Below, one piece after another: positions 30,024 through 38,498 of a stretch of DNA of 46,257 nucleotides. Both the position numbers and the translations under genes were made by a program. Source of the DNA: an uncultured Brevundimonas sp. (GTDB taxonomy: Bacteria > Pseudomonadota > Alphaproteobacteria > Caulobacterales > Caulobacteraceae). The stretch is taken from positions 1 to 46,257 of the forward strand of contig CAMPGL010000002.1 in NCBI GenBank assembly GCA_946885435.1. The letters run 5' to 3'. The notes beneath the pieces were generated by a model. That model saw nothing but the letters and a program-made list of their open reading frames with translations, ran no database searches and had not been told where the DNA came from. Each line of letters opens with the position of its first letter. The stretch's first letter is position 1.

Positions 30024-31799
30024 ATGTGTGGAATTGCAGGTGAGGTGCGGTTCGACGGCCAGGCCGTCGATCCAGGGGTGGTTGCGCGTATCACGGATGC
30101 GCTCTCCAGACGTGGGCCGGACTCGGCCGGACAGGTGGTCAGGGGGCGGATCGGCTTCGGCCACAGGCGCCTGAAGATCATCGATCTGTCGCCCAGATCC
30201 GAACAACCGATGGTCGACGCAGACCTCGGCCTGACGCTGGTCTTCAACGGCTGCATCTACAACTATCCCGAGCTCCGCGCGGAACTCGAGGCCAAGGGCT
30301 ATCGCTTCTTCTCCCAGGGCGACACCGAGGTCATCCTCAAGGCATGGCATGCCTGGGGCGTCGACTGCGTCGACCGCCTGAAGGGGATGTTCGCCTTTGT
30401 CCTGCATGAGCGGGACACCGACCGTGTGGTCATGGCGCGCGACCGCTTCGGCATCAAACCCCTGTATCTGTCCGAGGCGCCTGGACGGCTGAGGTTCGCC
30501 TCGTCTCTGCCGGCGCTGCTGCGCGGCGGTGATGTGGATACCACGATCGATCCGGTCGCCCTGCACAGCTACATGACCTTCCATGCGGTCGTGCCGGCCC
30601 CGCGCACCATCCTCAAGGGCGTGAGCAAGTTTCCCGCCGCCACCATCCGGGTGATCGAGCCGGACGGGACGGCCACGGACCGACGCTACTGGAACCCGCC
30701 CTACGACCGCGACCCCGCCGAGGCCGGCCTGTCGGCGGAAGAATGGCGCGACCGGGTGCTGGAAAGCCTGCGCGAGGCGGTGCGTCGCCGCATGGTGTCC
30801 GACGTGCCGGTCGGCGTCCTGCTCTCCGGCGGCGTCGACTCCAGCGTCATCGTCGGCCTGCTGGCCGAGATGGGGCAGAAGGACCTGATGACCTTCTCGG
30901 TCGGCTTCGAGTCCGCCAACGGCGAGGAGGGCGACGAGTTCGTCTATTCCGACCTGATCGCCCGGCACTTCAGCACGGACCACCACAAGATCTTCGTGCC
31001 CTCGGACCGGCTGATGGAGGCGCTGCCCGGCACCTTCGCGGCCATGAGCGAGCCTATGGTCTCCTACGACAACGTCGGCTTCTACCTGCTGTCGCAGGAG
31101 GTCTCGAAGCACATCAAGGTCGTCCAGTCCGGTCAGGGCGCGGACGAAGTGTTCGGCGGCTATCACTGGTACCCCCCGCTGGTCGGGTCGACCGACCCCT
31201 TGGCGGCCTATTCGAAGGCCTTCTTCGATCGCGATCACCTCGCCCTGCGCGGCCAGCTATCGGACGAGTGGACGATCGACGCCGACGTCAGCCGGGCCTT
31301 CGTCGAGGCGCACTTCGCCCAGGCGGGCGCGAACGATCCCGTCGACAAGGCGCTACGGCTCGACTCCCAAGTCATGCTGGTCGAGGACCCGGTCAAGCGA
31401 GTCGACAACATGACCATGGCCTGGGGCCTGGAAGCGCGCGTGCCCTTTCTGGACCACGACCTGGTCGAGCTCGCCGCGCGCATCCCGCCCGAGCACAAGC
31501 TGCGCGACGGCGGCAAGGGCGTGCTCAAGGACGCCGCCCGGCTGGTGATCCCGCACGAGGTGATCGACCGCAAGAAGGGCTACTTCCCCGTTCCCGCGCT
31601 GAAATACATCCAGGGCCCCTATCTGGACATGGTGCGCGACGCCCTGTCGTCGCAGGCGGCGCGCGAGCGTGGCCTCTTCCGCCAGGAGTATCTGGACCGG
31701 CTCTTCGCCGATCCCACCGGACACATCACGCCCCTGAGGGGTTCAGAGCTTTGGCAGGTCGCGGCGCTCGAGCTGTGGCTGCAGACCCACGGCGTCTGA
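30024..31799 (+). CDS. asnO: N-acetylglutaminylglutamine amidotransferase (NAGGN osmoprotectant system)
   Basis: An asparagine-synthetase-like enzyme of 591 residues. The N-terminal class II glutaminase domain (about 1-190) begins MCGIAG, so the nucleophile is Cys2 after Met removal; this fixes the start at 30024 rather than the out-of-frame ATG at 30016. The synthetase domain has the pyrophosphate loop LLSGGVDSSVIVGLL and the GQGADEVFGGYHWY block. General asparagine synthetase B looks similar, but the two following genes (GNAT/ATP-grasp ligase and M42 peptidase) identify the trio that makes N-acetylglutaminylglutamine amide, a compatible solute. In that system this enzyme amidates the dipeptide's C-terminus. 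Confidence 0.93.
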   Translation: MCGIAGEVRFDGQAVDPGVVARITDALSRRGPDSAGQVVRGRIGFGHRRLKIIDLSPRSEQPMVDADLGLTLVFNGCIYNYPELRAELEAKGYRFFSQGDTEVILKAWHAWGVDCVDRLKGMFAFVLHERDTDRVVMARDRFGIKPLYLSEAPGRLRFASSLPALLRGGDVDTTIDPVALHSYMTFHAVVPAPRTILKGVSKFPAATIRVIEPDGTATDRRYWNPPYDRDPAEAGLSAEEWRDRVLESLREAVRRRMVSDVPVGVLLSGGVDSSVIVGLLAEMGQKDLMTFSVGFESANGEEGDEFVYSDLIARHFSTDHHKIFVPSDRLMEALPGTFAAMSEPMVSYDNVGFYLLSQEVSKHIKVVQSGQGADEVFGGYHWYPPLVGSTDPLAAYSKAFFDRDHLALRGQLSDEWTIDADVSRAFVEAHFAQAGANDPVDKALRLDSQVMLVEDPVKRVDNMTMAWGLEARVPFLDHDLVELAARIPPEHKLRDGGKGVLKDAARLVIPHEVIDRKKGYFPVPALKYIQGPYLDMVRDALSSQAARERGLFRQEYLDRLFADPTGHITPLRGSELWQVAALELWLQTHGV

Positions 31800-31810
31800 G
31801 GGAGGCCGAC

Positions 31811-33550
31811 ATGATGAGCACCGACACGCCCGCGCGGGCGCAAGAGCCGTTGGGCGCCTGCGCCGCGCCGCGCCGGAGCAACGTGGTGTTCGAGTGCGGC
31901 TGGGGGCGGCTGCTGTTCGGTCAGACTTTCTCGGAAGCCGGGGATCTGATCGAGGCGCTGCGGGCGGAGGCGCCTGACTGCCGGGACATCGCCCTGTACG
32001 CCCCTGATCCGCACGTGGTCATCGCCCTGGCCCCCCAGGAGCTGTTCCTGGATCCGTCCCACACCTTCCGCCTGATGCTGGAGGACCTGCGGCCTCCGGA
32101 GCGTGGACTGGCGGGCTTCGAGGTTCGTCCCCTCCGGTCGGCTGAGGAGGCCGAGGAAATGGTGCGGGTGTGGTCGGCCCGTCAGATGGTGCCGTCGCCG
32201 GCCGATTTCGCCTGCGCTCACAAGGACGACCCCGCGCTGACCTATCTGCTGGCGGTCGACTCCGCGGGCGGCCAGGTGCTGGGCGTGGTGATGGGGGTGG
32301 ACCACTGCGAGGCGTTCGGCGATCCGGAGGGCGGTTCGTCGCTCTGGTGTCTGGCCGTCGATCCGCAGGCCAGTCAGCCGGGGATCGGTGAGGCCCTGGT
32401 GCGCGGTCTGGCGGAGCATTTCCGCGATCGCGGACGGGCTTTCATGGATCTGTCGGTGATCCACGACAACGCGCAGGCCATCGCCCTGTATGAAAAGCTC
32501 GGCTTCGAACGGGTCCCCGTGTTCGCCGTTAAGCGGAAGAACCCGATCAATGAGCGCCTGTTCAGCGGGCCCGTGGAGGACGAGGGGCTCAACCCCTATG
32601 CGCGGATCATCGTCGACGAAGCGCGCCGGCGTGGCGTCTTCGCCGAGGTCACAGACGCCGAAGGCGGGTTCTTCCGCCTGACCTACGGCGGCCGCTCGAT
32701 CCACTGCCGCGAGAGCCTGTCCGAACTCACCTCGGGCGTAGCCGTGTCGATCTGCGACGACAAGGCGGTTACTCGACGCGTGGCGCAGCGTGCCGGCGTG
32801 GTCGTGCCCGAGCAGATCGTGGCCGGCGATGATGGCCAGTTGGCCGACTTCCTTAAGCGGCATGGGGCGCTGGTGGTGAAGCCGGCGCGCGGCGAGCAGG
32901 GGCGGGGCGTCGCGGTGGGGCTCGAGACCTTCGACGAGGTCCTGCAGGCCGTCGAGTTCGCCCGCCGCTTTTCCGACCGCGTTCTCGTGGAACAGCAGGT
33001 CCAGGGTGAGGACCTCCGTCTCATCGTCATCGACTATCAACTGGTGGCCGCCGCGATGCGTCGGCCGGCCCGGGTGATCGGTGACGGCGTCTCGACCATC
33101 CGCCAGCTCATCGAACTGCAGAGCCGCCGCCGGTCCGCCGCGACGGGCGGGGAATCGACGATACCCATCGACGCCGAGACCGAGCGATGCGTCGCCCGCG
33201 CCGGCTTCGCCCTCGGCGACGTGGCTCCAAAGGGCGTCGAGCTCTCCGTGCGCAAGGCCGCCAATCTGCACACGGGCGGGACCATCCACGACGTCACGGA
33301 TCAGGTGCACCCCGCTCTGGCCGAGGCCGCGGTGGCCACGGCCCGGGCGATCGAGATCCCGGTCACCGGGATCGATTTCATGGTGCGCTCCCCGTCCGAG
33401 CCGGACTACGCCTTCATCGAGGCCAATGAGCGCCCGGGTCTGGCGAACCATGAGCCGCAGCCGACGGCCGAGCGGTTCCTGGACCTGCTCTTTCCCATGA
33501 CCGTGCCTCCGGCGCTGCGGTCTCCCGGCCGGCTGGAGGCGGGCAAGTGA
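31811..33550 (+). CDS. ngg: N-acetylglutaminylglutamine synthetase (GNAT plus ATP-grasp fusion)
   Basis: A 579-residue two-domain enzyme. Residues ~100-240 form a GNAT acetyltransferase (LWCLAVDPQASQPGIGEALV with the CoA loop, then YEKLGFERVPVFAVKRKNP). Residues ~290-560 form an ATP-grasp ligase (VVKPARGEQGRGVAVG, ATP loop, FIEANERPGLANHEPQP). The pair acetylates and joins two glutamines. GGGAGG at 31800-31805 precedes two ATGs, at 31811 and 31814; the latter has the better eight-base spacing, so translation may begin there. It is coupled to the M42 peptidase by a GTGA overlap. Confidence 0.94.
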   Translation: MMSTDTPARAQEPLGACAAPRRSNVVFECGWGRLLFGQTFSEAGDLIEALRAEAPDCRDIALYAPDPHVVIALAPQELFLDPSHTFRLMLEDLRPPERGLAGFEVRPLRSAEEAEEMVRVWSARQMVPSPADFACAHKDDPALTYLLAVDSAGGQVLGVVMGVDHCEAFGDPEGGSSLWCLAVDPQASQPGIGEALVRGLAEHFRDRGRAFMDLSVIHDNAQAIALYEKLGFERVPVFAVKRKNPINERLFSGPVEDEGLNPYARIIVDEARRRGVFAEVTDAEGGFFRLTYGGRSIHCRESLSELTSGVAVSICDDKAVTRRVAQRAGVVVPEQIVAGDDGQLADFLKRHGALVVKPARGEQGRGVAVGLETFDEVLQAVEFARRFSDRVLVEQQVQGEDLRLIVIDYQLVAAAMRRPARVIGDGVSTIRQLIELQSRRRSAATGGESTIPIDAETERCVARAGFALGDVAPKGVELSVRKAANLHTGGTIHDVTDQVHPALAEAAVATARAIEIPVTGIDFMVRSPSEPDYAFIEANERPGLANHEPQPTAERFLDLLFPMTVPPALRSPGRLEAGK

Positions 33551-34719
33551 CCAAGCTCGAAATCGACACCGACTTTCTCACGAACGAACTGGAGCGCCTT
33601 CTCAGCATCGACAGCCCGTCCGGGTACACTGACGAGGTGGTGTGGCAGACCTGCCGCGAGATCGATCGCCTCGGCTACGAGTTCGAACTGACTCGCCGTG
33701 GAGCCATCCGAGCGGTGCTGCGCGGCGACAAACGGCGGCCGGCGCGTTCGATCGTGGCCCACCTCGATACGCTCGGAGCCCAGGTGAAGAGCCTCAAGCC
33801 GAACGGCCGGTTGGAGCTTGTGCCCATCGGCCACTGGTCAGCCCGCTTCGCCGAGGGCGCCCGCTGTACGATCTACTCCGATGCGGGGGCCTACCGCGGT
33901 TCGATCCTGCCCCTGAAGGCCTCGGGGCACACCTTCAACGAAGAGATCGACACCCAACCGACCGGCTGGCCGCACATCGAGCTGCGCGTCGACGCCCTGG
34001 CCCAGACGGCGGCCGACCTGGAGACGCTCGGCCTGTCGATTGGCGACATCGTGGGGATCGATCCCCAGCCCGAGTTCCTGGACAACGGCTTCGTCGTGTC
34101 GCGGCACCTCGACAACAAGGCGGGCGTCGCCGCTCTGCTGGCCGCCATGCAGGCCATGGCGCGCGCAAACCTGAAGCCCGAGGTCGACACCTACTTCCTC
34201 TTCACGGTCAACGAAGAGGTCGGCGTGGGGGCGTCGTCAGTCATGACGCCCGACATCGCCTCCCTGGTCAGCATCGACAACGGCACGACCGCCCCGGGGC
34301 AGAACTCGCGAGAGTTCGGGGTGACCATCAGCATGGCCGATCAGACGGGACCGTTCGACTGGCACCTGACGCGCAAGCTGGTCCGGCTTTGTCAGGACAA
34401 CGACATCGCCTTCCAGAAGGACGTGTTCCGCTATTATCGGTCCGACGCGGCCTCCGCCATCGAGGCGGGCGCCGACATCCGCACCGCCCTCATCACCTTC
34501 GGGATCGACGCCTCCCACGGCTACGAGCGCATCCACACCCACGCCCTCAGGTCCGTCGCTGAACTGGTGACCGCCTACGTCGCCAGCCCCGTGGAGATCC
34601 CGCGGGACGCCGAGCGCATCGGCGGGCTGGGCGGGTTCACCCACCAGCCGCAGGAACCGGCCGAGCAGGACCTGCATCCGTCCGACGACGTGCCCTATCA
34701 GGGCGAGGAGCGCCGCTGA
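33547..34719 (+). CDS. M42-family metallopeptidase of the NAGGN system
   Basis: A 390-residue zinc/cobalt aminopeptidase-fold protein, third member of the NAGGN trio. Metal and catalytic positions are visible in IVAHLDTLGAQV, SRHLDNKAGVAALL, FTVNEEVGVGAS (Glu-Glu pair), SIDNGTTAPG and ASHGYERIH. The role in the osmolyte system is unproven; turnover of the dipeptide is the natural guess. The start is GTG 33547, nested in the synthetase stop. It ends immediately beside the convergent alkB stop, with no base between and no terminator. Confidence 0.9.
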   Translation: MTKLEIDTDFLTNELERLLSIDSPSGYTDEVVWQTCREIDRLGYEFELTRRGAIRAVLRGDKRRPARSIVAHLDTLGAQVKSLKPNGRLELVPIGHWSARFAEGARCTIYSDAGAYRGSILPLKASGHTFNEEIDTQPTGWPHIELRVDALAQTAADLETLGLSIGDIVGIDPQPEFLDNGFVVSRHLDNKAGVAALLAAMQAMARANLKPEVDTYFLFTVNEEVGVGASSVMTPDIASLVSIDNGTTAPGQNSREFGVTISMADQTGPFDWHLTRKLVRLCQDNDIAFQKDVFRYYRSDAASAIEAGADIRTALITFGIDASHGYERIHTHALRSVAELVTAYVASPVEIPRDAERIGGLGGFTHQPQEPAEQDLHPSDDVPYQGEERR

Positions 34720-35361
34720 TCAGCCGCGCAGGCTGCGGAAGGTCACGGAATAGCGCAGTTCGGCCCCCGGCGTGATGCTGTGCTGCCAGTCCGTGCGCGC
34801 CGGTCCGTCCAGCAGATAGGCCGAGCGGGGCGCGAGCGCCGCCGCCGTCCGCTCCCAGCGCTCGCCCGTCTTGCGCCGAAACCTCAGCACGCACGCCGAG
34901 CCGAGCGATACGCCCACCACCTTGTCGAACTGGGGCCGGTCGCGATGCCAGCCGATGCCGGCCCCCGGCGCGTATTCCGTCACGAGGATCTGGCGAAGGT
35001 CGGCCGGCGCCAGGCCCGCGAACTCCGCCGCCTTCGCACGTAGCGGTTCAAGAAAGGCCGGGAGAGGATCAGCCTGCAGCAGCCGCCCGGCGCTGAAATC
35101 GTACCGGCCTCCGAAAGAGACGATCCGCCGGTTCCCCTGGAACCCCTGGAAGTCGAATGGCGCGAACGGCAGCTCGGCGATGGTCCGGACGAGGGCGTCT
35201 TCCTCATCGGTGGAAATCAGCCCGGCGCGGTACGCCCAGCCCTCCGGGCCCGGGGGAGGGGATAGGTCGAACAGGCTGTGCTGGGTCGGGCGAAGCGTCA
35301 CCCGCTCGATATGGGGCCGAACCGCTCCATTTGCCGCGACGGCGGCGGCGCCCGTCTTCAA
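34720..35361 (-). CDS. alkB: AlkB-type 2-oxoglutarate/Fe(II) dioxygenase
   Basis: Oxidative DNA/RNA dealkylation repair enzyme of 213 residues. The iron ligands are His139 and Asp141 in GIGWHRDRP and His194 in DWQHSI, with the 2-oxoglutarate-binding Arg203 in LRYSVTFR. The nucleotide-lid region IVSFGGRYDFS matches the AlkB/ALKBH family. It lies 22 bases after a small lipoprotein gene on the same strand and is probably cotranscribed with it, perhaps even with the tRNA upstream. No Ada-box-like site was recognised. Confidence 0.92.
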   Translation of the reverse strand: MKTGAAAVAANGAVRPHIERVTLRPTQHSLFDLSPPPGPEGWAYRAGLISTDEEDALVRTIAELPFAPFDFQGFQGNRRIVSFGGRYDFSAGRLLQADPLPAFLEPLRAKAAEFAGLAPADLRQILVTEYAPGAGIGWHRDRPQFDKVVGVSLGSACVLRFRRKTGERWERTAAALAPRSAYLLDGPARTDWQHSITPGAELRYSVTFRSLRG

Positions 35362-35383
35362 GGGCCGTTTGCGGTGACGCTGA

Positions 35384-35800
35384 TCAGTGGCCTTCGGCCT
35401 CGCCGCCGCCCTGCGCGATGGCGGCGATCTGCTCTTCGAGAGCCCGGCGCGTCTCCGGCGAGCAATCGGACGCCGACGTCGCCCCGGTCGCGACGTCTCT
35501 GGGCGCGTCGTTCACGATCAGGTCCTCCACGAGGCTGGAGGCGGCGGCTCGAACGGCGGGGTCCTCGACCCCGGCGACCGCGCTGCGGGCCAGACCGGCG
35601 GCGTTGACGTCCTCCCAGCCGCAGGTCGCGGCCGCCTGCCTCAAGGTCTGGGCCGCCTCGATTCCCTGGGCGATCTCCGGATTGCTGGCCTCGAACGCCG
35701 CCCAGGCGGCGTTCCGGCCGGCCTGCTCCAGATCGACCTCTCCGCATCCCATCAGAACCAGGGCCGTCGCACCCATCACGGCAAGGACCAGTCGTTGCAT
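35384..35800 (-). CDS. Small predicted lipoprotein, unknown function
   Basis: No family is recognised. ATG 35800 starts a classical lipoprotein signal (MQRLVLAVMGATALVLMGCG) with Cys19 as the acylated residue. The mature ~120 residues are helical-looking and Ala/Glu-rich, with two further Cys (ATCGWED and SDCSPE) that could form a disulfide. The frame continues upstream to a GTG inside the tRNA gene, which cannot be coding. It sits between tRNA-Ser and alkB. Confidence 0.75.
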   Translation of the reverse strand: MQRLVLAVMGATALVLMGCGEVDLEQAGRNAAWAAFEASNPEIAQGIEAAQTLRQAAATCGWEDVNAAGLARSAVAGVEDPAVRAAASSLVEDLIVNDAPRDVATGATSASDCSPETRRALEEQIAAIAQGGGEAEGH

Positions 35801-35834
35801 GCGCGTCGCTCCTTGGAAGTCGATTCCGGGCGGC

Positions 35835-35924
35835 TGGCGGACAGGGTGGGATTCGAACCCACGGTGGGCTTCCACCCACGGCGGTTTTCAAGACCGCTGC
35901 CTTAAACCACTCGGCCACCTGTCC
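35835..35924 (-). tRNA. tRNA-Ser (anticodon UGA)
   Basis: A 90-base tRNA with an encoded CCA end. The acceptor 5' strand GGACAGG pairs with CCTGTCC, followed by discriminator G and CCA. The anticodon arm is GCGGT-CTTGAAA-ACCGC with anticodon TGA, the T arm contains GGTTCGAATCC, and a long variable arm typical of serine tRNAs (GTGGGTGGAAGCCCAC) is present. Its 3' end is 34 bases from the lipoprotein start on the same strand. No integrase or repeat of its 3' end was seen, so it is not an obvious integration site. Confidence 0.95.
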
Positions 35925-35934
35925 TCAGTCGAGG

Positions 35935-35963
35935 GCTCTAGCGGCTCACGCGCGATTAACCAA
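35935..35963 (-). promoter_or_regulatory. Candidate sigma-73-type promoter of tRNA-Ser
   Basis: Read on the minus strand, TTGGTTA (35963-35957) is followed after 14 bases by GCTAGAGC (35942-35935). It agrees with GCTANAWC at seven of eight positions. The tRNA 5' end follows ten bases later, the distance expected for a short leader. Confidence 0.5.
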
Positions 35964-36014
35964 AGCGGAAAGTTCCGCGGGCATGATGGGGCGCTTCAAC
36001 GGCGGGGGCGTCCC

Positions 36015-36839
36015 ATGTTCTGGCGAATCTGCGCGGCGGTGGCGGTGGCCACCCTGGTGTCGGCCTGCGGCTTCGCAGGCGCGGAACCAGCCCCCATGCG
36101 GCCCCAGCCCTGGTCGCCGTCGCCCTCGGTCGCCGCCGAGGTGACCGATCCGGCCCCGATCGTGCGCGGAACCATGCGGCCGTACCAGATACGTGGCCGC
36201 TGGTACACGCCGGAAGCCAATGAAAACTATGATCAAACAGGCGTTGCGAGCTGGTACGGAGACGCCTTCCATGGCCGCCCGACGGCGACCGGGGAAATCT
36301 TCGACATGCATGGCCTGACGGCGGCGCATACGACCTTGCCGCTACCTTCGCTGGTCGAGGTGACCAACCTGCAGACGGGGCAGAGCATTATCGTCCGGGT
36401 CAACGACCGCGGACCCTTCGTCGACGACCGTCTGATCGACCTGTCGCGCGGCGCGGCCGACGCGCTGGGCGTCCGGGCTCAGGGTCTGGCGCGGGTGCGT
36501 GTGCGCTACGTCGGTCCGGCTCCTCGGCTCGGCGCGGCCGGTCCTGTCCAGCAGGCCGCCGTGACCACGCCCCCGCCCGCATCACGTCCGACCGAGAGCT
36601 CGGACACCACGCCCTATTTCGTTCAGGTGGGCACCTTCGGTGAACGCGACAACGCCGAGGCCCTGAGGCGTCGGCTGAGCCGCGATGGGCGCGTTCGAAT
36701 CGAGGACGTGCGGGTCGGCGAGCGGTCCATGTTCCGCGTCCTGGTGGGCCCATGGGCCGGACGCGTGGAGGCCGAGCGCCAGCGGAGCGTCCTGGCGGGC
36801 CAGGGACTGTTCGACGCCATCCTGGTGGCCGCTCAATAA
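36015..36839 (+). CDS. rlpA: RlpA-like septal-ring lytic transglycosylase with SPOR domain
   Basis: A 274-residue lipoprotein (lipobox LVSACG, Cys18). The double-psi beta-barrel (about 75-170) has GVASWYGDAFHGRPTATGE and VRVNDRGPFVDDRLIDLS, with the Glu and Asp expected for lytic transglycosylase activity. A C-terminal SPOR domain (about 195-274, YFVQVGTFGERDNAEALRR) targets denuded septal glycan. The protein should act at the division site in cell-wall remodelling. ATG 36015 fits the lipoprotein signal; the long open frame upstream crosses the tRNA and is not coding. Confidence 0.92.
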   Translation: MFWRICAAVAVATLVSACGFAGAEPAPMRPQPWSPSPSVAAEVTDPAPIVRGTMRPYQIRGRWYTPEANENYDQTGVASWYGDAFHGRPTATGEIFDMHGLTAAHTTLPLPSLVEVTNLQTGQSIIVRVNDRGPFVDDRLIDLSRGAADALGVRAQGLARVRVRYVGPAPRLGAAGPVQQAAVTTPPPASRPTESSDTTPYFVQVGTFGERDNAEALRRRLSRDGRVRIEDVRVGERSMFRVLVGPWAGRVEAERQRSVLAGQGLFDAILVAAQ

Positions 36840-36888
36840 ATCCGTCCGGCGGCCTTGCCTCCCGGGCGCGAGCCGCCATTGTGCGGCC

Positions 36889-37524
36889 GTGTCACGCGGA
36901 CGGTTCATCACATTCGAAGGCGGGGAGGGGGCCGGCAAGTCCACCCAGGCCCGCCGGCTGGTCGAGCGGCTGAACGCGCTCGGCCTCAACGTCGTCCTGA
37001 CCCGGGAGCCGGGCGGCTCCGAGGGCGCCGAGGCGCTGCGCGGCCTGCTCCTGACCGGCGAGACCGACCGCTGGACGCCCACGGCCGAGACACTGCTGAT
37101 GTACGCCGGTCGGTCGGACCACCTGACGCGGCTGATCCGGCCGGCGCTCAAGGCCGGGACCTGGGTCGTCTGCGACCGCTTCTCCGATTCGACACGCGCC
37201 TATCAGGGCGCCGGGGGCGGCGTGAACCCGGCCTTCATCGAAGCCATTGAGGCCGAGGTCGTCGGCGACGACCGTCCGGACCTGACCCTGGTCTTCGACA
37301 TGCCGGTCGAGCTCGGCCTTGAGCGCGCCTTCGGCCGCGAACTGTTCGAGGTGCGGTTCGAGTCCAAGGGCCTGGCTTTCCACGAGCGGCTTCGGGCCGA
37401 GTTCCTGCGCATCGCCGAGGCGGAGCCCGCGCGCTGCGCCGTCATCGATGCCGCGGGCACGCTGGACGAGGTCGACGCCCGCGTCTGGGAAGCGGTCTCC
37501 CAGCGGCTGGAGTTGGTCCCTTGA
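36889..37524 (+). CDS. tmk: Thymidylate kinase
   Basis: Phosphorylates dTMP to dTDP. A 211-residue P-loop kinase with Walker A FEGGEGAGKSTQ, the REPGGS loop, the DRF motif (VVCDRFSDSTRAYQGAGGG) and a C-terminal FHERLRAEFLRIA lid segment. GTG 36889 is the best start, just before SRGRFITFEGG; no ATG is available. It begins the tightly overlapping run tmk-holB-tatD-MBL hydrolase, with a TTGA overlap to holB. Confidence 0.95.
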   Translation: MSRGRFITFEGGEGAGKSTQARRLVERLNALGLNVVLTREPGGSEGAEALRGLLLTGETDRWTPTAETLLMYAGRSDHLTRLIRPALKAGTWVVCDRFSDSTRAYQGAGGGVNPAFIEAIEAEVVGDDRPDLTLVFDMPVELGLERAFGRELFEVRFESKGLAFHERLRAEFLRIAEAEPARCAVIDAAGTLDEVDARVWEAVSQRLELVP

Positions 37525-38498
37525 GTGACCGACCGTCGCCCCGCCAGAGCTACCATGCCCTCAAGGACGAGGCGCCCGAACGCGCCTTTCTGGACGCGCT
37601 CGAGCGCGGTCGCCTCCATCACGCCTGGATGCTCACGGGGCCGGAGGGCCTGGGCAAGGCGACCTTCGCCTACCGCGCGGCCCGACGCCTGCTAGGCGCG
37701 GCGCCCGACCCGAGGCGGGGCCTGCTGGGCTCGGACCCTGAGGATCGCGTCAGCCGCCTGGTCGAGCAGGACGCCCATCCCGACTTCCTCGTGCTCGAAC
37801 GGCAGGTCGAAGGCGGCAAGACGAAGAAGTCCATCTCGGTCGAGGAGGCCCGGGCACTTCCGGAATTCTTCTCCAAGTCCCCGTCCATGGCCCGGCACCG
37901 CGTGGCCATCGTGGACGCAGCTGATGACCTGAACATCAACTCCGCCAACGCCTTGCTGAAGACACTTGAGGAGCCGCCTGAACGCAGCGTGCTGTTCCTG
38001 GTGTCGCATTCGCCGGCCCGGTTGCTCGGCACCATCCGGTCCCGCTGCCGGCGACTCACCTTCCAGCCGTGGGGCGAAGCGGCGGTCGCCGAGTGGCTGA
38101 TGACCCAGACCGGACTGGCCCGCGCCGACGCCGAGGCGCTGGCGGCCATGTCCGGCGGCTCGCCGGGCCGCGCGCTTCAATTGGCGGAAGAGGGGGCCCT
38201 GGAGATTGACGCCACCGCCCGCGCCCTGGTCGAGGGCGACGCGCCGGACGACGCCGAGATGCTGCGTTTCGCCGACCGGCTGAAGGGGGCCGAGGGCCAG
38301 AACCGGCTCGAACTGCTGTTCGCCCGCCTGGCGGAGGCCGTGCGCCGACGCGCGGCCCAGGGTGGCGCGCCGGAAACCTGGGCGCGAGTCTGGGACCGCC
38401 TGACCCAGATTCCCGGCGAGACCGCCGGGCTGAACCTCGATCGCGTCGACGTGTTGTTCTCGACCCTGGCGGAGATCCGCCGCGCGCGCGCCTCATGA
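37521..38498 (+). CDS. holB: DNA polymerase III delta-prime subunit
   Basis: Clamp-loader subunit of 325 residues. The AAA+ fold is visible in the Walker-A-like loop TGPEGLGKATF (Ala replaces the usual Thr/Ser, common in delta-prime, which does not bind ATP), NSANALLKTLEEPPE and the TIRSRCRRLTF (SRC) segment. The zinc-binding cysteines of gamma-proteobacterial delta-prime are absent. The start is TTG 37521, nested in the tmk stop. Placement directly after tmk is widely conserved. tatD follows with an ATGA overlap. Confidence 0.92.
   Translation: MSDRPSPRQSYHALKDEAPERAFLDALERGRLHHAWMLTGPEGLGKATFAYRAARRLLGAAPDPRRGLLGSDPEDRVSRLVEQDAHPDFLVLERQVEGGKTKKSISVEEARALPEFFSKSPSMARHRVAIVDAADDLNINSANALLKTLEEPPERSVLFLVSHSPARLLGTIRSRCRRLTFQPWGEAAVAEWLMTQTGLARADAEALAAMSGGSPGRALQLAEEGALEIDATARALVEGDAPDDAEMLRFADRLKGAEGQNRLELLFARLAEAVRRRAAQGGAPETWARVWDRLTQIPGETAGLNLDRVDVLFSTLAEIRRARAS

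Noticed and set aside
30024..31799. Plain asparagine synthetase B
   Set aside because: The following GNAT/ATP-grasp and M42 genes define the NAGGN trio, so the amidotransferase of that system is the better call.
35835..35924. tRNA-Ser as an integration site for a genomic island
   Set aside because: No integrase, no repeated tRNA 3' end and no change in gene type on either side.
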